Shown in pieces: positions 14,836 through 23,925 of a stretch of 64,000 nucleotides of DNA. The stretch lies in contig NZ_BAABIS010000001.1 of assembly GCF_039542905.1 (NCBI RefSeq), forward strand, positions 8,370,001 through 8,434,000, read 5' to 3'. The notes beneath the pieces are model-generated. The model was not told the DNA's origin and searched no databases. It saw nothing but the letters and a program-made list of their open reading frames with translations. How positions within the stretch are numbered: the first letter of the stretch is position 1; every line of letters starts with the position of its first letter. Made by a program: the position numbers and the translations under genes. This stretch comes from Kitasatospora terrestris (GTDB lineage: Bacteria; Actinomycetota; Actinomycetes; Streptomycetales; Streptomycetaceae).

Positions 14836-16758
14836 GTGCGCATCGTCCGAACCGCCGGCCTGGCCGCCGTGCTCGCCGCGGCCCTGGTCGCCGCCGCCGT
14901 CACCCCGGTCGCGGCGGCCGAACCACCCGCTCCCGCAGCCGCCACGACGGCCGCGCAGCTCTCCGACTCCTGGACCGGCCCGCTCTCCACCCGGGGCCGG
15001 TACGTCGTCGACGCGGGCGGCAACCGCTTCAAGCTGAAGGCCGGCAACTGGGCCGGCGCCCAGGGCACCTGGGAGGGCAGCGGCGATCCGAACGACCCGG
15101 CGAACAACCAGGCCCGGCAGGTCTCGCACAACATCCCGCTCGGCCTGGACCGCGTCCCGCTGGCGCAGTTGACGGCCGACTTCCGCGCGCTCGGGCTGAA
15201 CAGCGTCCGCCTGCCGTTCGCCAACGCGATGATCCACGACACCGCGCCCGTCCCGGACTCCGCCGTCGCCGCCAACCCGCAGCTGAAGGGGAGGACCCCG
15301 CTGCAGGTGTACGACGCCGTGGTGGCGGCGCTCACCGCCGACGGCTTCGCGGTGATCCTCAACAACCACACCACCAGCTACCGGTTCTGCTGCGGCCTGG
15401 ACGGCAACGAGCGCTGGAACAGCGGCCAGTCCGCGCAGGCGTGGATCGACGACTGGGTGTTCCTGGTCGACCGGTACAAGGAGAACAAGCGGGTGGTCGG
15501 CGCCGACCTGCGCAACGAGGTGCGCCGCGACACCTGGGACGACCCCAACTGGGGCTGGGGCGACGGCCACGACGAGTACGCCGCGTTCGAGGAGGCCGGC
15601 AACCGGATCCTGGAGGCCGACCCGGACATGCTGGTCGTGATGGAGGGCATCAACTGGTACGGCATCCCCTCCGCGCTGTTCAGCCACGGCCGGCCGATGC
15701 TCACCCCGGTCCGCAACCTCTCCAACACGCTGATCCGCAGCGGCAAGCTGGTGTACGCCGCGCACTTCTACGCCTACACCGGGCCCGCCAACACCGGTGC
15801 GGGCAGCGGCCTCGGGTCCACCAACGACCCGCGCTACCAGGACTTCACGCCCGAGCAGCTGGCCCAGGTGGTCGACGACGAGGCGCTGTTCGTCACGCAG
15901 TCCGGCCAGCACTTCACCGCGCCGGTGTGGATCAGCGAGTTCGGTGCCGCCGGACGCGGCTCGGACAACGCCAAGGAGAAGGCCTGGTTCGACACCTTCA
16001 CCGACATCCTGGTGAAGAACGACACCGACTTCGCCCAGTGGCCGGTGGTCGGCTGGGCCGGCGCCGACGGTACCCCGAACGACAGCTGGGCGCTGCTCTC
16101 CTACGACGCCGCCGGCCGCCGGTCGGGGCTGCTGGACGGCGGCGACTGGCGGGCCGCCGACTGGGCGAAGCTGACCGGCGCCGCCGGGAGGACCGGTGCC
16201 GTCGCCCAGCCCGAGCGGTGGAACATGGTCGACCTGGACTTCGGCGACCAGAACCTGTCCCTCACCATGCGCGCCAGGCCCGACTGGGCGTACGGCCACC
16301 GCAAGGGCAACTGCCCCGACACCCAGCGCCTGGTCGCCCTCGCCCGCAGCTCCAACCGCGGCCTGTGCACCGACGCGGGCGGGCCCGCCAAGGCGGCGGG
16401 GGAGTGGACGGCGGTCACCGACGAGCGGTACGTCACCCACGGCGACTGGGCGAGCGGCTACAACAAGCTGCAGTGCCCGGACGGCACCTTCGTCGTCGGC
16501 TACGGCGTCAGCGGCAACGCGATGGCCACCCTGCTCTGCGCGCCCTCCGCGAGGCCGCTGCCGCTGACCGGCCGCAACGTCTGGTTCGACCACGGCGACA
16601 ACCGGCCCGCCACCGGCGGCTCGGTGGCCAGCGACTGGGCACCCGGCCACTACAAGGGCCAGTGCGCCGACAGCGAGTACCTCGCCGGGGTCGCCTTCAC
16701 CTGGAAGTGGAGCCACGGCGGAGCACCCGACGCGCTGCTCTGCCGGCCGCTGGCCTGA
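14836..16758 (+). CDS. Secreted glycoside hydrolase, GH5-type, with C-terminal Cys repeat domain
   Basis: 640 residues. GTG 14836 is chosen because GGAGGG lies 7 bases upstream; an ATG at 14821 would contain the ribosome site. A signal peptide of about 28 residues ends near PVAAAEPP. The catalytic (beta/alpha)8 domain (about 40-460) has the acid/base Glu in LRNEVR (near 227) and the nucleophile Glu in WISEFG (near 368), as in GH5 cellulases and related endoglycanases. Residues 475-640 hold three similar segments of the form W-A-x-G-x-x-K-x-x-C-x-D ... L-C, each with a cysteine pair; I do not recognise a named binding module. Extracellular breakdown of a beta-glycan is likely. A strong terminator follows. 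Confidence 0.88.
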   Translation: MRIVRTAGLAAVLAAALVAAAVTPVAAAEPPAPAAATTAAQLSDSWTGPLSTRGRYVVDAGGNRFKLKAGNWAGAQGTWEGSGDPNDPANNQARQVSHNIPLGLDRVPLAQLTADFRALGLNSVRLPFANAMIHDTAPVPDSAVAANPQLKGRTPLQVYDAVVAALTADGFAVILNNHTTSYRFCCGLDGNERWNSGQSAQAWIDDWVFLVDRYKENKRVVGADLRNEVRRDTWDDPNWGWGDGHDEYAAFEEAGNRILEADPDMLVVMEGINWYGIPSALFSHGRPMLTPVRNLSNTLIRSGKLVYAAHFYAYTGPANTGAGSGLGSTNDPRYQDFTPEQLAQVVDDEALFVTQSGQHFTAPVWISEFGAAGRGSDNAKEKAWFDTFTDILVKNDTDFAQWPVVGWAGADGTPNDSWALLSYDAAGRRSGLLDGGDWRAADWAKLTGAAGRTGAVAQPERWNMVDLDFGDQNLSLTMRARPDWAYGHRKGNCPDTQRLVALARSSNRGLCTDAGGPAKAAGEWTAVTDERYVTHGDWASGYNKLQCPDGTFVVGYGVSGNAMATLLCAPSARPLPLTGRNVWFDHGDNRPATGGSVASDWAPGHYKGQCADSEYLAGVAFTWKWSHGGAPDALLCRPLA

Positions 16759-16765
16759 CCGGCAG

Positions 16766-16802
16766 CCCTCCCTTCCGGCGGGCCGCCCGCCGGAAGGGAG
16801 GG
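16766..16802. terminator. Bidirectional terminator hairpin
   Basis: A perfect 17-bp inverted repeat with a 3-base loop (left arm CCCTCCCTTCCGGCGGG) lies between the stops of the GH5 gene and the convergent M1 peptidase gene. Confidence 0.9.
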
Positions 16803-16810
16803 ACGGACCG

Positions 16811-18289
16811 TCAGCGGTGCTCGACCTGGTGGATCTTCTGCCAGGAGCGCGGCTCGGCCTTCGCGGCGAGCGAGGCGGCGGCCGGGGCGCCCGAGGGCGC
16901 GGCCGCGGGCCTGGCGGGGGTGAACAGCCAGGTGTCGAACAGCTCGGCCAGCGGCTTGCCCGAGACCCGCTCGGCGTACGCGCGGAACTGGGCGATGGTG
17001 GCGTTGCCGTAGCGGTGCTCCGACTGCCAGCCGCGCAGGATCGCGAAGAAGGACTCGTCGCCGACCGCCGCGCGCAGCGCCTGCACCGCCGCCGCGCCGC
17101 GGTCGTACACCGCGAGGTCGAACTGGCCCTCCGCGCCGGGGTCGCCCGGCCGCACGGTCCAGAACGGGTCGTCGGCCGGGTGCGAGGACCAGACCCAGTC
17201 GGCGAGCTCGGCGGCCGTGCCCTCGCCCTCGTGCTCCGACCACAGGTACTGCGCGTACCGGGCGAAGCCCTCGTTCAGCCAGATGTCGCTCCACCGCTGC
17301 AGCGAGACGCTGTCGCCGAACCACTGGTGGGCCAGCTCGTGCACCACCACCGAGGTGTTGGAGCCGGAGGCGAACTGCCGGGGGCTGTAGAAGACCCGGG
17401 TCTGGTTCTCCAGGGCGAAGCGGGTCGGGACGTTGGGCACGTAGCCGCCGGCCGAGGAGAACGGGTACGGGCCGAAGTACCCGCTCAGCCAGTCGACCAG
17501 CTCGCCGGTGCGCTCCACGCTGGCCCGCGCCGCGCCCTCGTTGTCGCCCAGGTCGCGGCTGTAGGCGTTGACCACCGGCAGGCCGCCGGCGGTGGTCGAG
17601 GTGGTGACGTCGAAGCGGCCGAGGGCGAGGGTGGCCAGGTAGGTGGCCTGCGGCTTGTCCTCGCGCCAGCTGTAGCGGGTCCAGCCGAGCTGCGAGCGCT
17701 GGGAGACCAGCACGCCGTTGCTGATCGCCTGGGTGCCGTCCGGCACCAGCACCGACACGTCGAAGGTCGCCTTGTCGGACGGGTGGTCGTTGCTCGGGAA
17801 CCACCACCACGCCGCCTCCGGCTCGCCCGCCGCCACCCCGCCGTCCGGGGTGCGCAGCCACGCGGTGAAGCCGTAGCGCTTCACCGCCGACGGCGTGCCC
17901 GCGTAGCGGACCACCACGGTGGCCCGCTCGCCCTTGCGCAGCGGGGCGGCCGGGGTGACCACCAGCTCCTGCTCGCCGCTGCCGGCGAAGGCCGCCCGGC
18001 GGCCGTTGACCAGCACCTCGGAGACGTCCAGCGCGAAGTCCAGGTCGAAGCGGGACAGGTCCTGGGTGGCGGTGGCCAGGATCGTGGTGGTGCCCTCCAG
18101 CCGGTCGGTGGCGGGCTGGTACTTCAGCCGGATGTCGTAGTGCGAGACGTCGTACCCGCCGTTGCCGTAGGTCGGGTAGTAGCTGTCGCCGACGCCGTCG
18201 GCGCCCGCGGCGGGGGCGGCGGCGGTCGCGGGAGAGGCCAGCAGCAGTACGGCCGTGGCCGCGGCGACGAGGAGCGTCCTGGTGCGCAC
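16811..18289 (-). CDS. Secreted M1-family zinc metallopeptidase (aminopeptidase-like)
   Basis: 492 residues. The zinc motif HELAH at 317-321 is followed by the third ligand Glu in WLNEGFA (340), and the substrate-binding LEN motif in RFALENQT (about 291-297) stands for the family GxMEN. The N-terminal domain (50-240) is the usual beta saddle. The chain stops soon after the catalytic domain, without the large HEAT domain of PepN. Residues 1-27 form a signal peptide, so it acts outside the cell on peptides. GTG 18289 is chosen because GGAGG lies 8 bases upstream; longer in-frame starts have no ribosome site. Convergent with GH5. Confidence 0.9.
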   Translation of the reverse strand: MRTRTLLVAAATAVLLLASPATAAAPAAGADGVGDSYYPTYGNGGYDVSHYDIRLKYQPATDRLEGTTTILATATQDLSRFDLDFALDVSEVLVNGRRAAFAGSGEQELVVTPAAPLRKGERATVVVRYAGTPSAVKRYGFTAWLRTPDGGVAAGEPEAAWWWFPSNDHPSDKATFDVSVLVPDGTQAISNGVLVSQRSQLGWTRYSWREDKPQATYLATLALGRFDVTTSTTAGGLPVVNAYSRDLGDNEGAARASVERTGELVDWLSGYFGPYPFSSAGGYVPNVPTRFALENQTRVFYSPRQFASGSNTSVVVHELAHQWFGDSVSLQRWSDIWLNEGFARYAQYLWSEHEGEGTAAELADWVWSSHPADDPFWTVRPGDPGAEGQFDLAVYDRGAAAVQALRAAVGDESFFAILRGWQSEHRYGNATIAQFRAYAERVSGKPLAELFDTWLFTPARPAAAPSGAPAAASLAAKAEPRSWQKIHQVEHR

Positions 18290-18424
18290 GGGGGTCCTCC
18301 GGTGCGGTCGAGGATCGGATGGTTGACGGTACGTCGAACCCTGTCCCCGGCCGCACCGGTTCACTCGCTCCCGGGCGCGTCGTTATGAAATGTTCACGTC
18401 ACTTCACGGGGCGGTGACACGGCG

Positions 18425-18670
18425 TCACAACGGTGCGATCCGCTCCCCGGTGGCCGCCAGCCGCACGCTGATCGCCTCCACCGGACACATCTCCGCCGCC
18501 TCGGTCAGCTCCGCCGAGCCCGCACCCGGGCCCGGCCGGGCCTCGGCCCGCCCGTCCGCGCCCAGCGCCAGGTCGTCCGGCGCCGTCGCCGCGCACAGCC
18601 CCGTGCCCACGCACCTGACCCGGTCGACCTCGACCAGCACCGCACCCGGGCCCTCCGCGCCCCCGCTCAC
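18425..18670 (-). CDS. [3Fe-4S] ferredoxin partner of the P450
   Basis: 81 residues. Cysteine pattern C-x5-C (RCVGTGLCAA) and a later MCPVEAI with Cys-Pro fits the single-cluster ferredoxins that donate electrons to actinomycete P450s; the second canonical Cys of a 4Fe cluster is replaced, as usual in the 3Fe type. Its GTG start overlaps the P450 stop (GTGA), so the two are translationally coupled and transcribed as P450 then ferredoxin. No reductase gene is nearby, so a general ferredoxin reductase must serve. Confidence 0.9.
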   Translation of the reverse strand: MSGGAEGPGAVLVEVDRVRCVGTGLCAATAPDDLALGADGRAEARPGPGAGSAELTEAAEMCPVEAISVRLAATGERIAPL

Positions 18671-19857
18671 CAGCTCAGCCCCAGGGACAGCGGGCTGCGG
18701 GTCAGCAGGCCCTGCCGCCACTCGATCGAGTCCACCGGCGCGGACAGCCGCATCCCCGGCACCCGGCGGGCCAGCTTGTGCAGGCCGAGCTCCAGCTCCA
18801 TCCGGGCCAGCCACGCGCCCAGGCAGTGGTGCGGGCCCGCGCCGAAGGTCAGGCTCGGCCCGGCCAACGGCCCGAACAGGTCAGTTTCCTCCGCCGGGTA
18901 CACCAGCGGGTCGTGGTTGCCGGCGGTGGTGTCCGCCGCGACCACCGCGCCCGCCGGGATCAGCACCCCGCCGACCTCCACGTCCTCCACCGCCCGGCGC
19001 AGCATCCCCGGCAGCGCGTCCCGGTCGCCCAGCGGGATCCGGCGCAGGATCTGCTCGGTCGCCGCGGCCGCCGCCTCCGGGTCGGCGCCGATCCGCCGCC
19101 ACGCCGCACGGTCCCGGTCCAGCAGGTACACCAGCGCGTTGCCGAGCGAGGTCATCGTGGTCTCGTGCCCCGCCACCACCAGCCCGCAGACCAGCGCGGT
19201 CAGCTGCTGCTCGCTCACCCCGCCGGTCTGGTCCGCCGCCTGGACCAGGCTGCTCACCAGGTCCTCGCCCGGGCTCTTGCGGCGCTCGGTCAGCAGCTGG
19301 TAGCCGAACTCGCCGAACTCCCGCATCGCGGTGGCGATCTCCTCGGCGGAGTACGCGGTGACCGACAGCGCGTGGTCGCTCCAGTGCGCGAGGCGCTCCA
19401 GGTCCAGCCCGTCCAGGTCCATCAGGCGGCTGATCACGGCGACCGGCAGCGGACGGGTGAAGTTCGCCACCGCGTCCACCGGCGGCCCCGCCGCCACCAG
19501 CTCCTCGACCAGGGTGTCCACCACGCCCGACACCCACGGCCGCCAGCGCTCGATGGCGCGCGGGGTGAACGCCCGCTGCACGGTCCGGCGGATCCGCTGG
19601 TGCTCCGGCCCGTCACTGTTGAGCAGGGAGTCCGGGTCGTCCAGGATGTTCGGCGTCACGGTGACCGGCGGCGCGCCCGCGGCGTACAGCGACGAGCGGT
19701 TGATCCGCGGGTCGGCCAGCACCTGCCGGACGTCCGCGTGCCGCGTCACCAACCAGGCGGGAGTGCCGGTCGGCAGGGCGACCAGGCGCGGCGGGCCCGG
19801 CTCGGCGTGCCGCAGGCAGTGCAACGGGACGAGCGGCGGCGTGTCGGCGGTGGTCAA
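18667..19857 (-). CDS. Cytochrome P450 with altered ExxR motif
   Basis: 396 residues. I-helix oxygen-binding motif AGHETT (229-234), heme loop FGAGPHHCLG with the axial Cys at 345, and C-helix HQRIRR (87-92). The K-helix reads ATEQILRR: the Arg at 272 is present but the residue three before it, normally the invariant Glu of ExxR, is Gln (269), with Glu at 268. CYP157 enzymes of Streptomyces are a known case of a P450 with a changed ExxR. Start TTG 19857 is chosen because GGAGG lies 6-7 bases upstream and the next in-frame starts are not part of the conserved N-terminus. Substrate unknown; soluble, cytoplasmic. Confidence 0.9.
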   Translation of the reverse strand: MTTADTPPLVPLHCLRHAEPGPPRLVALPTGTPAWLVTRHADVRQVLADPRINRSSLYAAGAPPVTVTPNILDDPDSLLNSDGPEHQRIRRTVQRAFTPRAIERWRPWVSGVVDTLVEELVAAGPPVDAVANFTRPLPVAVISRLMDLDGLDLERLAHWSDHALSVTAYSAEEIATAMREFGEFGYQLLTERRKSPGEDLVSSLVQAADQTGGVSEQQLTALVCGLVVAGHETTMTSLGNALVYLLDRDRAAWRRIGADPEAAAAATEQILRRIPLGDRDALPGMLRRAVEDVEVGGVLIPAGAVVAADTTAGNHDPLVYPAEETDLFGPLAGPSLTFGAGPHHCLGAWLARMELELGLHKLARRVPGMRLSAPVDSIEWRQGLLTRSPLSLGLSW

Positions 19858-20022
19858 ATCCGTCCTCCAGGCGAGTGCGGCCGAGGGAGCTGCGGAACCG
19901 CAGACCCGCCCCCGACCGTACGGGCGCACCCGTCCCCGCGAGAAGGACGCAAACCAGCCAACAGCCGCTGCACGAACCACCCCTGACGGGACGTCCGGGC
20001 AGCGGCCGGGGCCGGGAGGCGG

Positions 20023-21513
20023 TCAGACGCCCGTCTCGGCGGGCAGCCGGCCCGCCCGGACCGCCGCCAGCAGCGCCGCGTGGTCCGCCTCGCTCTGGTC
20101 GGCGTAGGCCACCGCGAACGCGGCGACCGCCTCGTCCAGGCGCTCGTCCTTGCCGCAGTACCCCGCCACCGTCGCCGCGTCCGCGGTGTGGGCGTGCGCC
20201 CGGGCGAGCAGCGCGCCGGTCAGGCGCCCGTAGTCGTCCAGCTGCGCGGGCAGCAGCGCGGCCGGATCCACACTGCCCTTGCGGTTGCGGAACTGCCGCA
20301 CCTGGTACGGCAGCCCGTCCACCGTGGTCCAGCCCATCAGCACGTCGCTGACCACCTGCATGCGCTTCTGCCCGAGCACCACGCGGCGGCCCTCGTGCCC
20401 GTCCGCCCCGGCCGCCGCGGCGACCGGGAAACCGGCCCGCCGCAGGTGCGGCAGCAGCACCGACGCCCGCGCCTCCTTCACCTGGAGCACCAGCGGCTGC
20501 TCCCGCTGGTCGACCAGCAGCACCACGTACGAGCGGGTGCCGACGCTGCCGGTGCCGACGATCCGGAAGGCGACGTCCTGCACGCTGTACCGGGCAAGCA
20601 GCGGCTGCAGCTCCGCCGGGACGGTCTCCCGGTAGGCGGCCAGCGACTCCGCGACCCGCGCGGCCCGGGTGTCGCTCACCTCGCTGAGCACCGGCGGCGC
20701 CGCCACGAAGCGCCAACCGCCGTCCTCGGTGCGGTCGGTGGACTTCGCGGCGAACTTGGCACTGGTGTTGCGCAGTGCCTTCGCCGACACCGCCGCCAGC
20801 ACCTCGTTCAGCTCGTGCGCCTCGGTCAGGGTCACCAGCTGGTCGTCGGGGATGGCGTTCCAGGCGTCCAGCGCGGAGAGCTTGGCCAGCCGCCGCATGG
20901 TCCGCCGGTACGAGCCGACCGAGTCGAACGCCGCCCGCCGGCAGGTGTCCTCGTCCGCCCCGGCCTGCCGGCCGGCCAGCACCAGGCTGGCGGCCAGCCG
21001 CTTGAGGTCCCACTCCCAGGGGCCCGGCACGGTCTCGTCGAAGTCGTTGATGTCGACCGCCAGCCGGCCCCGGGCGTCGCCGTAGAGGCCGAAGTTGGCG
21101 GCGTGCGCGTCACCGCACAGCTGGGCGACCACCCCGGTCGTCGGGGTGGTGGCCAGATCGTGTGCCATCAGACCCGCGGAGCCGCGCAGGAACGCGAACG
21201 GCGAGGCCGCCATCCGGCCGATCCTTATCGGCACCAGGTGCGGCAGGCGCCCCGCGTTGGCCTCCTCGACGGCGGTCGCCACACTCGGCCGACCGGCCGC
21301 CGGCGCGTGCAGCGCGTGCGCCTCGCGCGGGGTGCGCTCGCGCAGCGCCTTGCCGCGGGCCTTCCCGCTGCCCTCCGGCGGCCACGGCGCGAACCCCGCC
21401 ACCGCGCCGACCCGCGGTCCGGGCGCCCCGTCCCGGCCGCTGCGCAGCCGTGCCGCGCCGCCCTCCCCGAGCCCGCCCGCCACAGCCTCCGCCGTCCCTG
21501 CCAACCCCACCAC
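20023..21513 (-). CDS. DUF2252 family protein (kinase-like fold)
   Basis: 496 residues. Motifs: PFAFLRGSA (about 125), LCGDAHAANFG (about 150) and DINDFDETVPGPWEWDLKRLAAS (about 170-190), the conserved core of DUF2252, which resembles the catalytic loop and DFD/DFG of phosphotransferase-fold proteins; later QVVSDVLMGW and CGKDERLD also fit. Biochemical role unknown. GTG 21513 is chosen for the GGAG element just upstream and because the frame before it is Arg-rich noise; the N-terminal 60 residues are low-complexity. Monocistronic, divergent from the PPOX gene with about 120 bases between. Confidence 0.85.
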   Translation of the reverse strand: MVGLAGTAEAVAGGLGEGGAARLRSGRDGAPGPRVGAVAGFAPWPPEGSGKARGKALRERTPREAHALHAPAAGRPSVATAVEEANAGRLPHLVPIRIGRMAASPFAFLRGSAGLMAHDLATTPTTGVVAQLCGDAHAANFGLYGDARGRLAVDINDFDETVPGPWEWDLKRLAASLVLAGRQAGADEDTCRRAAFDSVGSYRRTMRRLAKLSALDAWNAIPDDQLVTLTEAHELNEVLAAVSAKALRNTSAKFAAKSTDRTEDGGWRFVAAPPVLSEVSDTRAARVAESLAAYRETVPAELQPLLARYSVQDVAFRIVGTGSVGTRSYVVLLVDQREQPLVLQVKEARASVLLPHLRRAGFPVAAAAGADGHEGRRVVLGQKRMQVVSDVLMGWTTVDGLPYQVRQFRNRKGSVDPAALLPAQLDDYGRLTGALLARAHAHTADAATVAGYCGKDERLDEAVAAFAVAYADQSEADHAALLAAVRAGRLPAETGV

Positions 21514-21634
21514 CGGACTCCGTTCCGTTCGTCTTACCGGACCGACGCCGGCGCGCGGCGTTCGGTTCCGGCCGCGGCCGAAACCTACCGGGTCCCGGTG
21601 ACCGCCCTCGACATTGCCCACGTAACATGCCGAC

Positions 21635-22036
21635 ATGGCCCATGACCTGCACGCCCTCGACGACGACTACCTGGCCTTCTGGCGCGAGTACCAGCTCTGC
21701 ACACTGACCACCCTGCGCCCGAACGGCACCCCGCACGTCGTCCCGGTCGGCGCGACCTTCGACCCGCGGACGCTGACCGCCCGGGTGATCAGCAGCCGGG
21801 CCAGCCGCAAGGTGCAGAACGTCCTCGCGGCCGGCGAGCAGGGCCTGCGGGTCGCGCTCTGCCAGGTCGACCGGGCCCGCTGGTCGACCCTGGAGGGCCT
21901 CGCGGTGGTCCGCGACGACCCGGCGGCGGTCGCCGACGCGGTCCGGCGCTACGCCGAGCGCTACCGCCAGCCGCGCGAGAACCCGGAGCGCGTGGTGATC
22001 GAGATCGCCGTCGACCGCGCCCTCGGGCGCGCCTGA
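21635..22036 (+). CDS. PPOX-class F420/FMN-dependent oxidoreductase
   Basis: 133 residues, the usual size of small split-barrel flavoproteins of the pyridoxamine-phosphate-oxidase fold. The N-terminal strand FWREYQLCTLTTLRPNGTPHVVPVG and the following VISSRASRKVQNVL match the cofactor-binding part of the F420-dependent subgroup common in actinobacteria. Likely a cytoplasmic dimer reducing small organic substrates with F420H2; the substrate is unknown. ATG 21635 gives the conserved N-terminus. A terminator hairpin follows immediately. Confidence 0.85.
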   Translation: MAHDLHALDDDYLAFWREYQLCTLTTLRPNGTPHVVPVGATFDPRTLTARVISSRASRKVQNVLAAGEQGLRVALCQVDRARWSTLEGLAVVRDDPAAVADAVRRYAERYRQPRENPERVVIEIAVDRALGRA

Positions 22037-22051
22037 GAGCAGCCCGGGACA

Positions 22052-22089
22052 CGCCGCGGGGCGGGGGTGTCGACCCCCGCCCCGCGGCG
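22052..22089. terminator. Bidirectional terminator hairpin
   Basis: Perfect 16-bp inverted repeat (CGCCGCGGGGCGGGGG against its complement) with a 6-base loop, between the convergent PPOX gene and M4 peptidase gene. Confidence 0.9.
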
Positions 22090-22112
22090 CCCGCCGGCGG
22101 ACCGGCTCCGGA

Positions 22113-23753
22113 TCAGCCGACCGACACCGCCGACCAGGCCGCCGCCACCGCCGCGTACTCCGCGCTCGACGCACCGTACAGGTCGGTCGCCGCCCTCAGC
22201 GTCGCGGTCCGGGCACCCGCGTAGTTGGTGGTCGAGGTCATGTAGACGCTCAGCGCCCGGTACCAGATCGCCCCGAGCCTGTCCCGCCCGATGCCGGTCA
22301 CCGACGCGCCGTTGCAGGTCGGGCTGTTGTACGACACCCCGTTGACCACCTTGGCGCCGCTGCCCTCGGCCAGCAGGTACGCGAAGTGGTTGGCCACGCC
22401 CGAGGAGTAGTGCACGTCGAGGTTGCCGACGCTCGAACTCCAGCAGTCCGCCGACTTGGTGTCCTTCGACGGCTGGTCCATGAAGCGCAGCGCCGCCTTG
22501 CCGAAGCCGGACTTCACGATCTCCTCGCCGATCAGGTAGTCGCCCGGGTCGTCGGCGTTGCCCGCGTACCACTCGACCAGGGTGCCCATGATGTCCGAGG
22601 TCGCCTCGTTCAACCCACCGGACTCCCCGGAGTAGTTGAGCTTCGCGGTGCGCGAGGTCACGCCGTGCGACATCTCGTGCCCGGCCACGTCCAGCGACAC
22701 CAGCGGACCGAAGGTCGTCCCGTCCCCGTCGCCGTACGTCATGCAGAAGCAGCTGTCCTGCCAGAAGGCGTTGTTGTAGTTGCTGCCGTAGTGCACCCGG
22801 TTGTACGAGCCCTTGCCGTCACCGGCGATGCCGCTGCGGCCGTGCACGTTCTTGTAGTAGTCCCAGGTGGTGTCGGTGCCGTACTGCGCGTCGACCGCGG
22901 CGGTGGCCCGGTCGGCGTCGGCGCCGGTGCCCCAGTGGTTGTCCGCGTCGGTGAACAGGGTGGCGGGCGCCCGGCTGAAGCAGATCGAACCGAAGCACAG
23001 GTCCGTCTTGTTGGCCGCGTCGCCGGTGTAGGTGTTGCCCCGGTTCGGGTCCTTCAGCTGGTAGCTGCTGCCCGACTGGGTGGTCTCCAGCGCCACCGTC
23101 CCGCTGTAGAGGGACCGGCCGTCGCCGGCGGCGGTCTCCAGGCCGTCCCAGTCGGCGATCCGCTCGCCGCTGCGGGCGTCGGTCAGCACCGTCCGCGCCA
23201 CCGGGTTGCCCAGGTAGTCGGTGCCCGCGACGGTGGTCTGCCAGGCCAGTCGCGGCGCGCCGTGCGCGGCGTCCACCACCAGCTGCGGGGCGGAGCCGCC
23301 GGAGGTCTCGCGGGCGCCCGGCACCGCCTGCCGCAGCGCGCCGCCCGCCTGTGCGGCGGCCGCGTCCGCACCCACCGCCGGGGTGGTGCTCGGCACCGCC
23401 AGATCGCCGCCGGCCGCCCGGTCGGCGTCCCGGAACGCGCCGCCCGGGGTCAGGTGCACCACCAGGTCGCCGCCGATCACCGGCAGCCCCCGGTAGCTGC
23501 GGTCGAACCGGACGTGCTGGGTGCCGTCCGCGTCGACCACCACGTCGCGGACGGTCCGGCCCTGCGCGGCGGTGACGGCCAGCTGCGTGCTGTGCGCGTC
23601 CACCGCCGCCTGGGCCCGGGCCACCGCCGTCGCCGGACTCGGGCGGCCCGCCGCCCGGTCGCCGGGCGCGGAGGGCGCGGCGGCCGCCACCAGGGTGCCG
23701 GTGGCGAGGGCGACGGCGGTGGCGATCGCGGTGGTGCGGATGCTGGTGCGCAT
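22113..23753 (-). CDS. Secreted M4 (thermolysin-type) metallopeptidase
   Basis: 546 residues as a pre-pro-enzyme. Signal peptide 1-26; FTP and PepSY-like propeptide (about 40-205) that folds and inhibits the enzyme; catalytic domain with zinc motif HEMSH (359-363), third ligand Glu in GGLNEATSD (383), and C-terminal YSSGVANHFAYLL and GIGRDRLGAIWYRAL helices. Four Cys pairs (e.g. LCFGSICFS, SCFCM) suggest disulfides. The mature enzyme cleaves extracellular protein at hydrophobic residues. ATG 23753 is preceded by GAGGAG at 4-9 bases; the open frame upstream is spurious. Divergent from a 105-residue gene. Confidence 0.93.
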   Translation of the reverse strand: MRTSIRTTAIATAVALATGTLVAAAAPSAPGDRAAGRPSPATAVARAQAAVDAHSTQLAVTAAQGRTVRDVVVDADGTQHVRFDRSYRGLPVIGGDLVVHLTPGGAFRDADRAAGGDLAVPSTTPAVGADAAAAQAGGALRQAVPGARETSGGSAPQLVVDAAHGAPRLAWQTTVAGTDYLGNPVARTVLTDARSGERIADWDGLETAAGDGRSLYSGTVALETTQSGSSYQLKDPNRGNTYTGDAANKTDLCFGSICFSRAPATLFTDADNHWGTGADADRATAAVDAQYGTDTTWDYYKNVHGRSGIAGDGKGSYNRVHYGSNYNNAFWQDSCFCMTYGDGDGTTFGPLVSLDVAGHEMSHGVTSRTAKLNYSGESGGLNEATSDIMGTLVEWYAGNADDPGDYLIGEEIVKSGFGKAALRFMDQPSKDTKSADCWSSSVGNLDVHYSSGVANHFAYLLAEGSGAKVVNGVSYNSPTCNGASVTGIGRDRLGAIWYRALSVYMTSTTNYAGARTATLRAATDLYGASSAEYAAVAAAWSAVSVG

Positions 23754-23925
23754 CGGACTCCTCTGGAAGTGGGGGAGCCCGGGGAGCAGGCGCGGGGTGC
23801 CGCCCGTCCCCGGAGGGAGGGAGCGTGGCGCCGAACCTGAGAAGCACAGTGGGACAGTCGTTTTACATGTCCAGGACACCCGGCGTCCAGAGCCGGGGCG
23901 GAAATCGGCGTGCGAAACTGACACC

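Noticed and set aside
18425-19857. Ferredoxin and P450 as part of a natural-product cluster
   Set aside because: No synthase, tailoring series or cluster regulator lies nearby; the neighbours are peptidase and DUF2252 genes.
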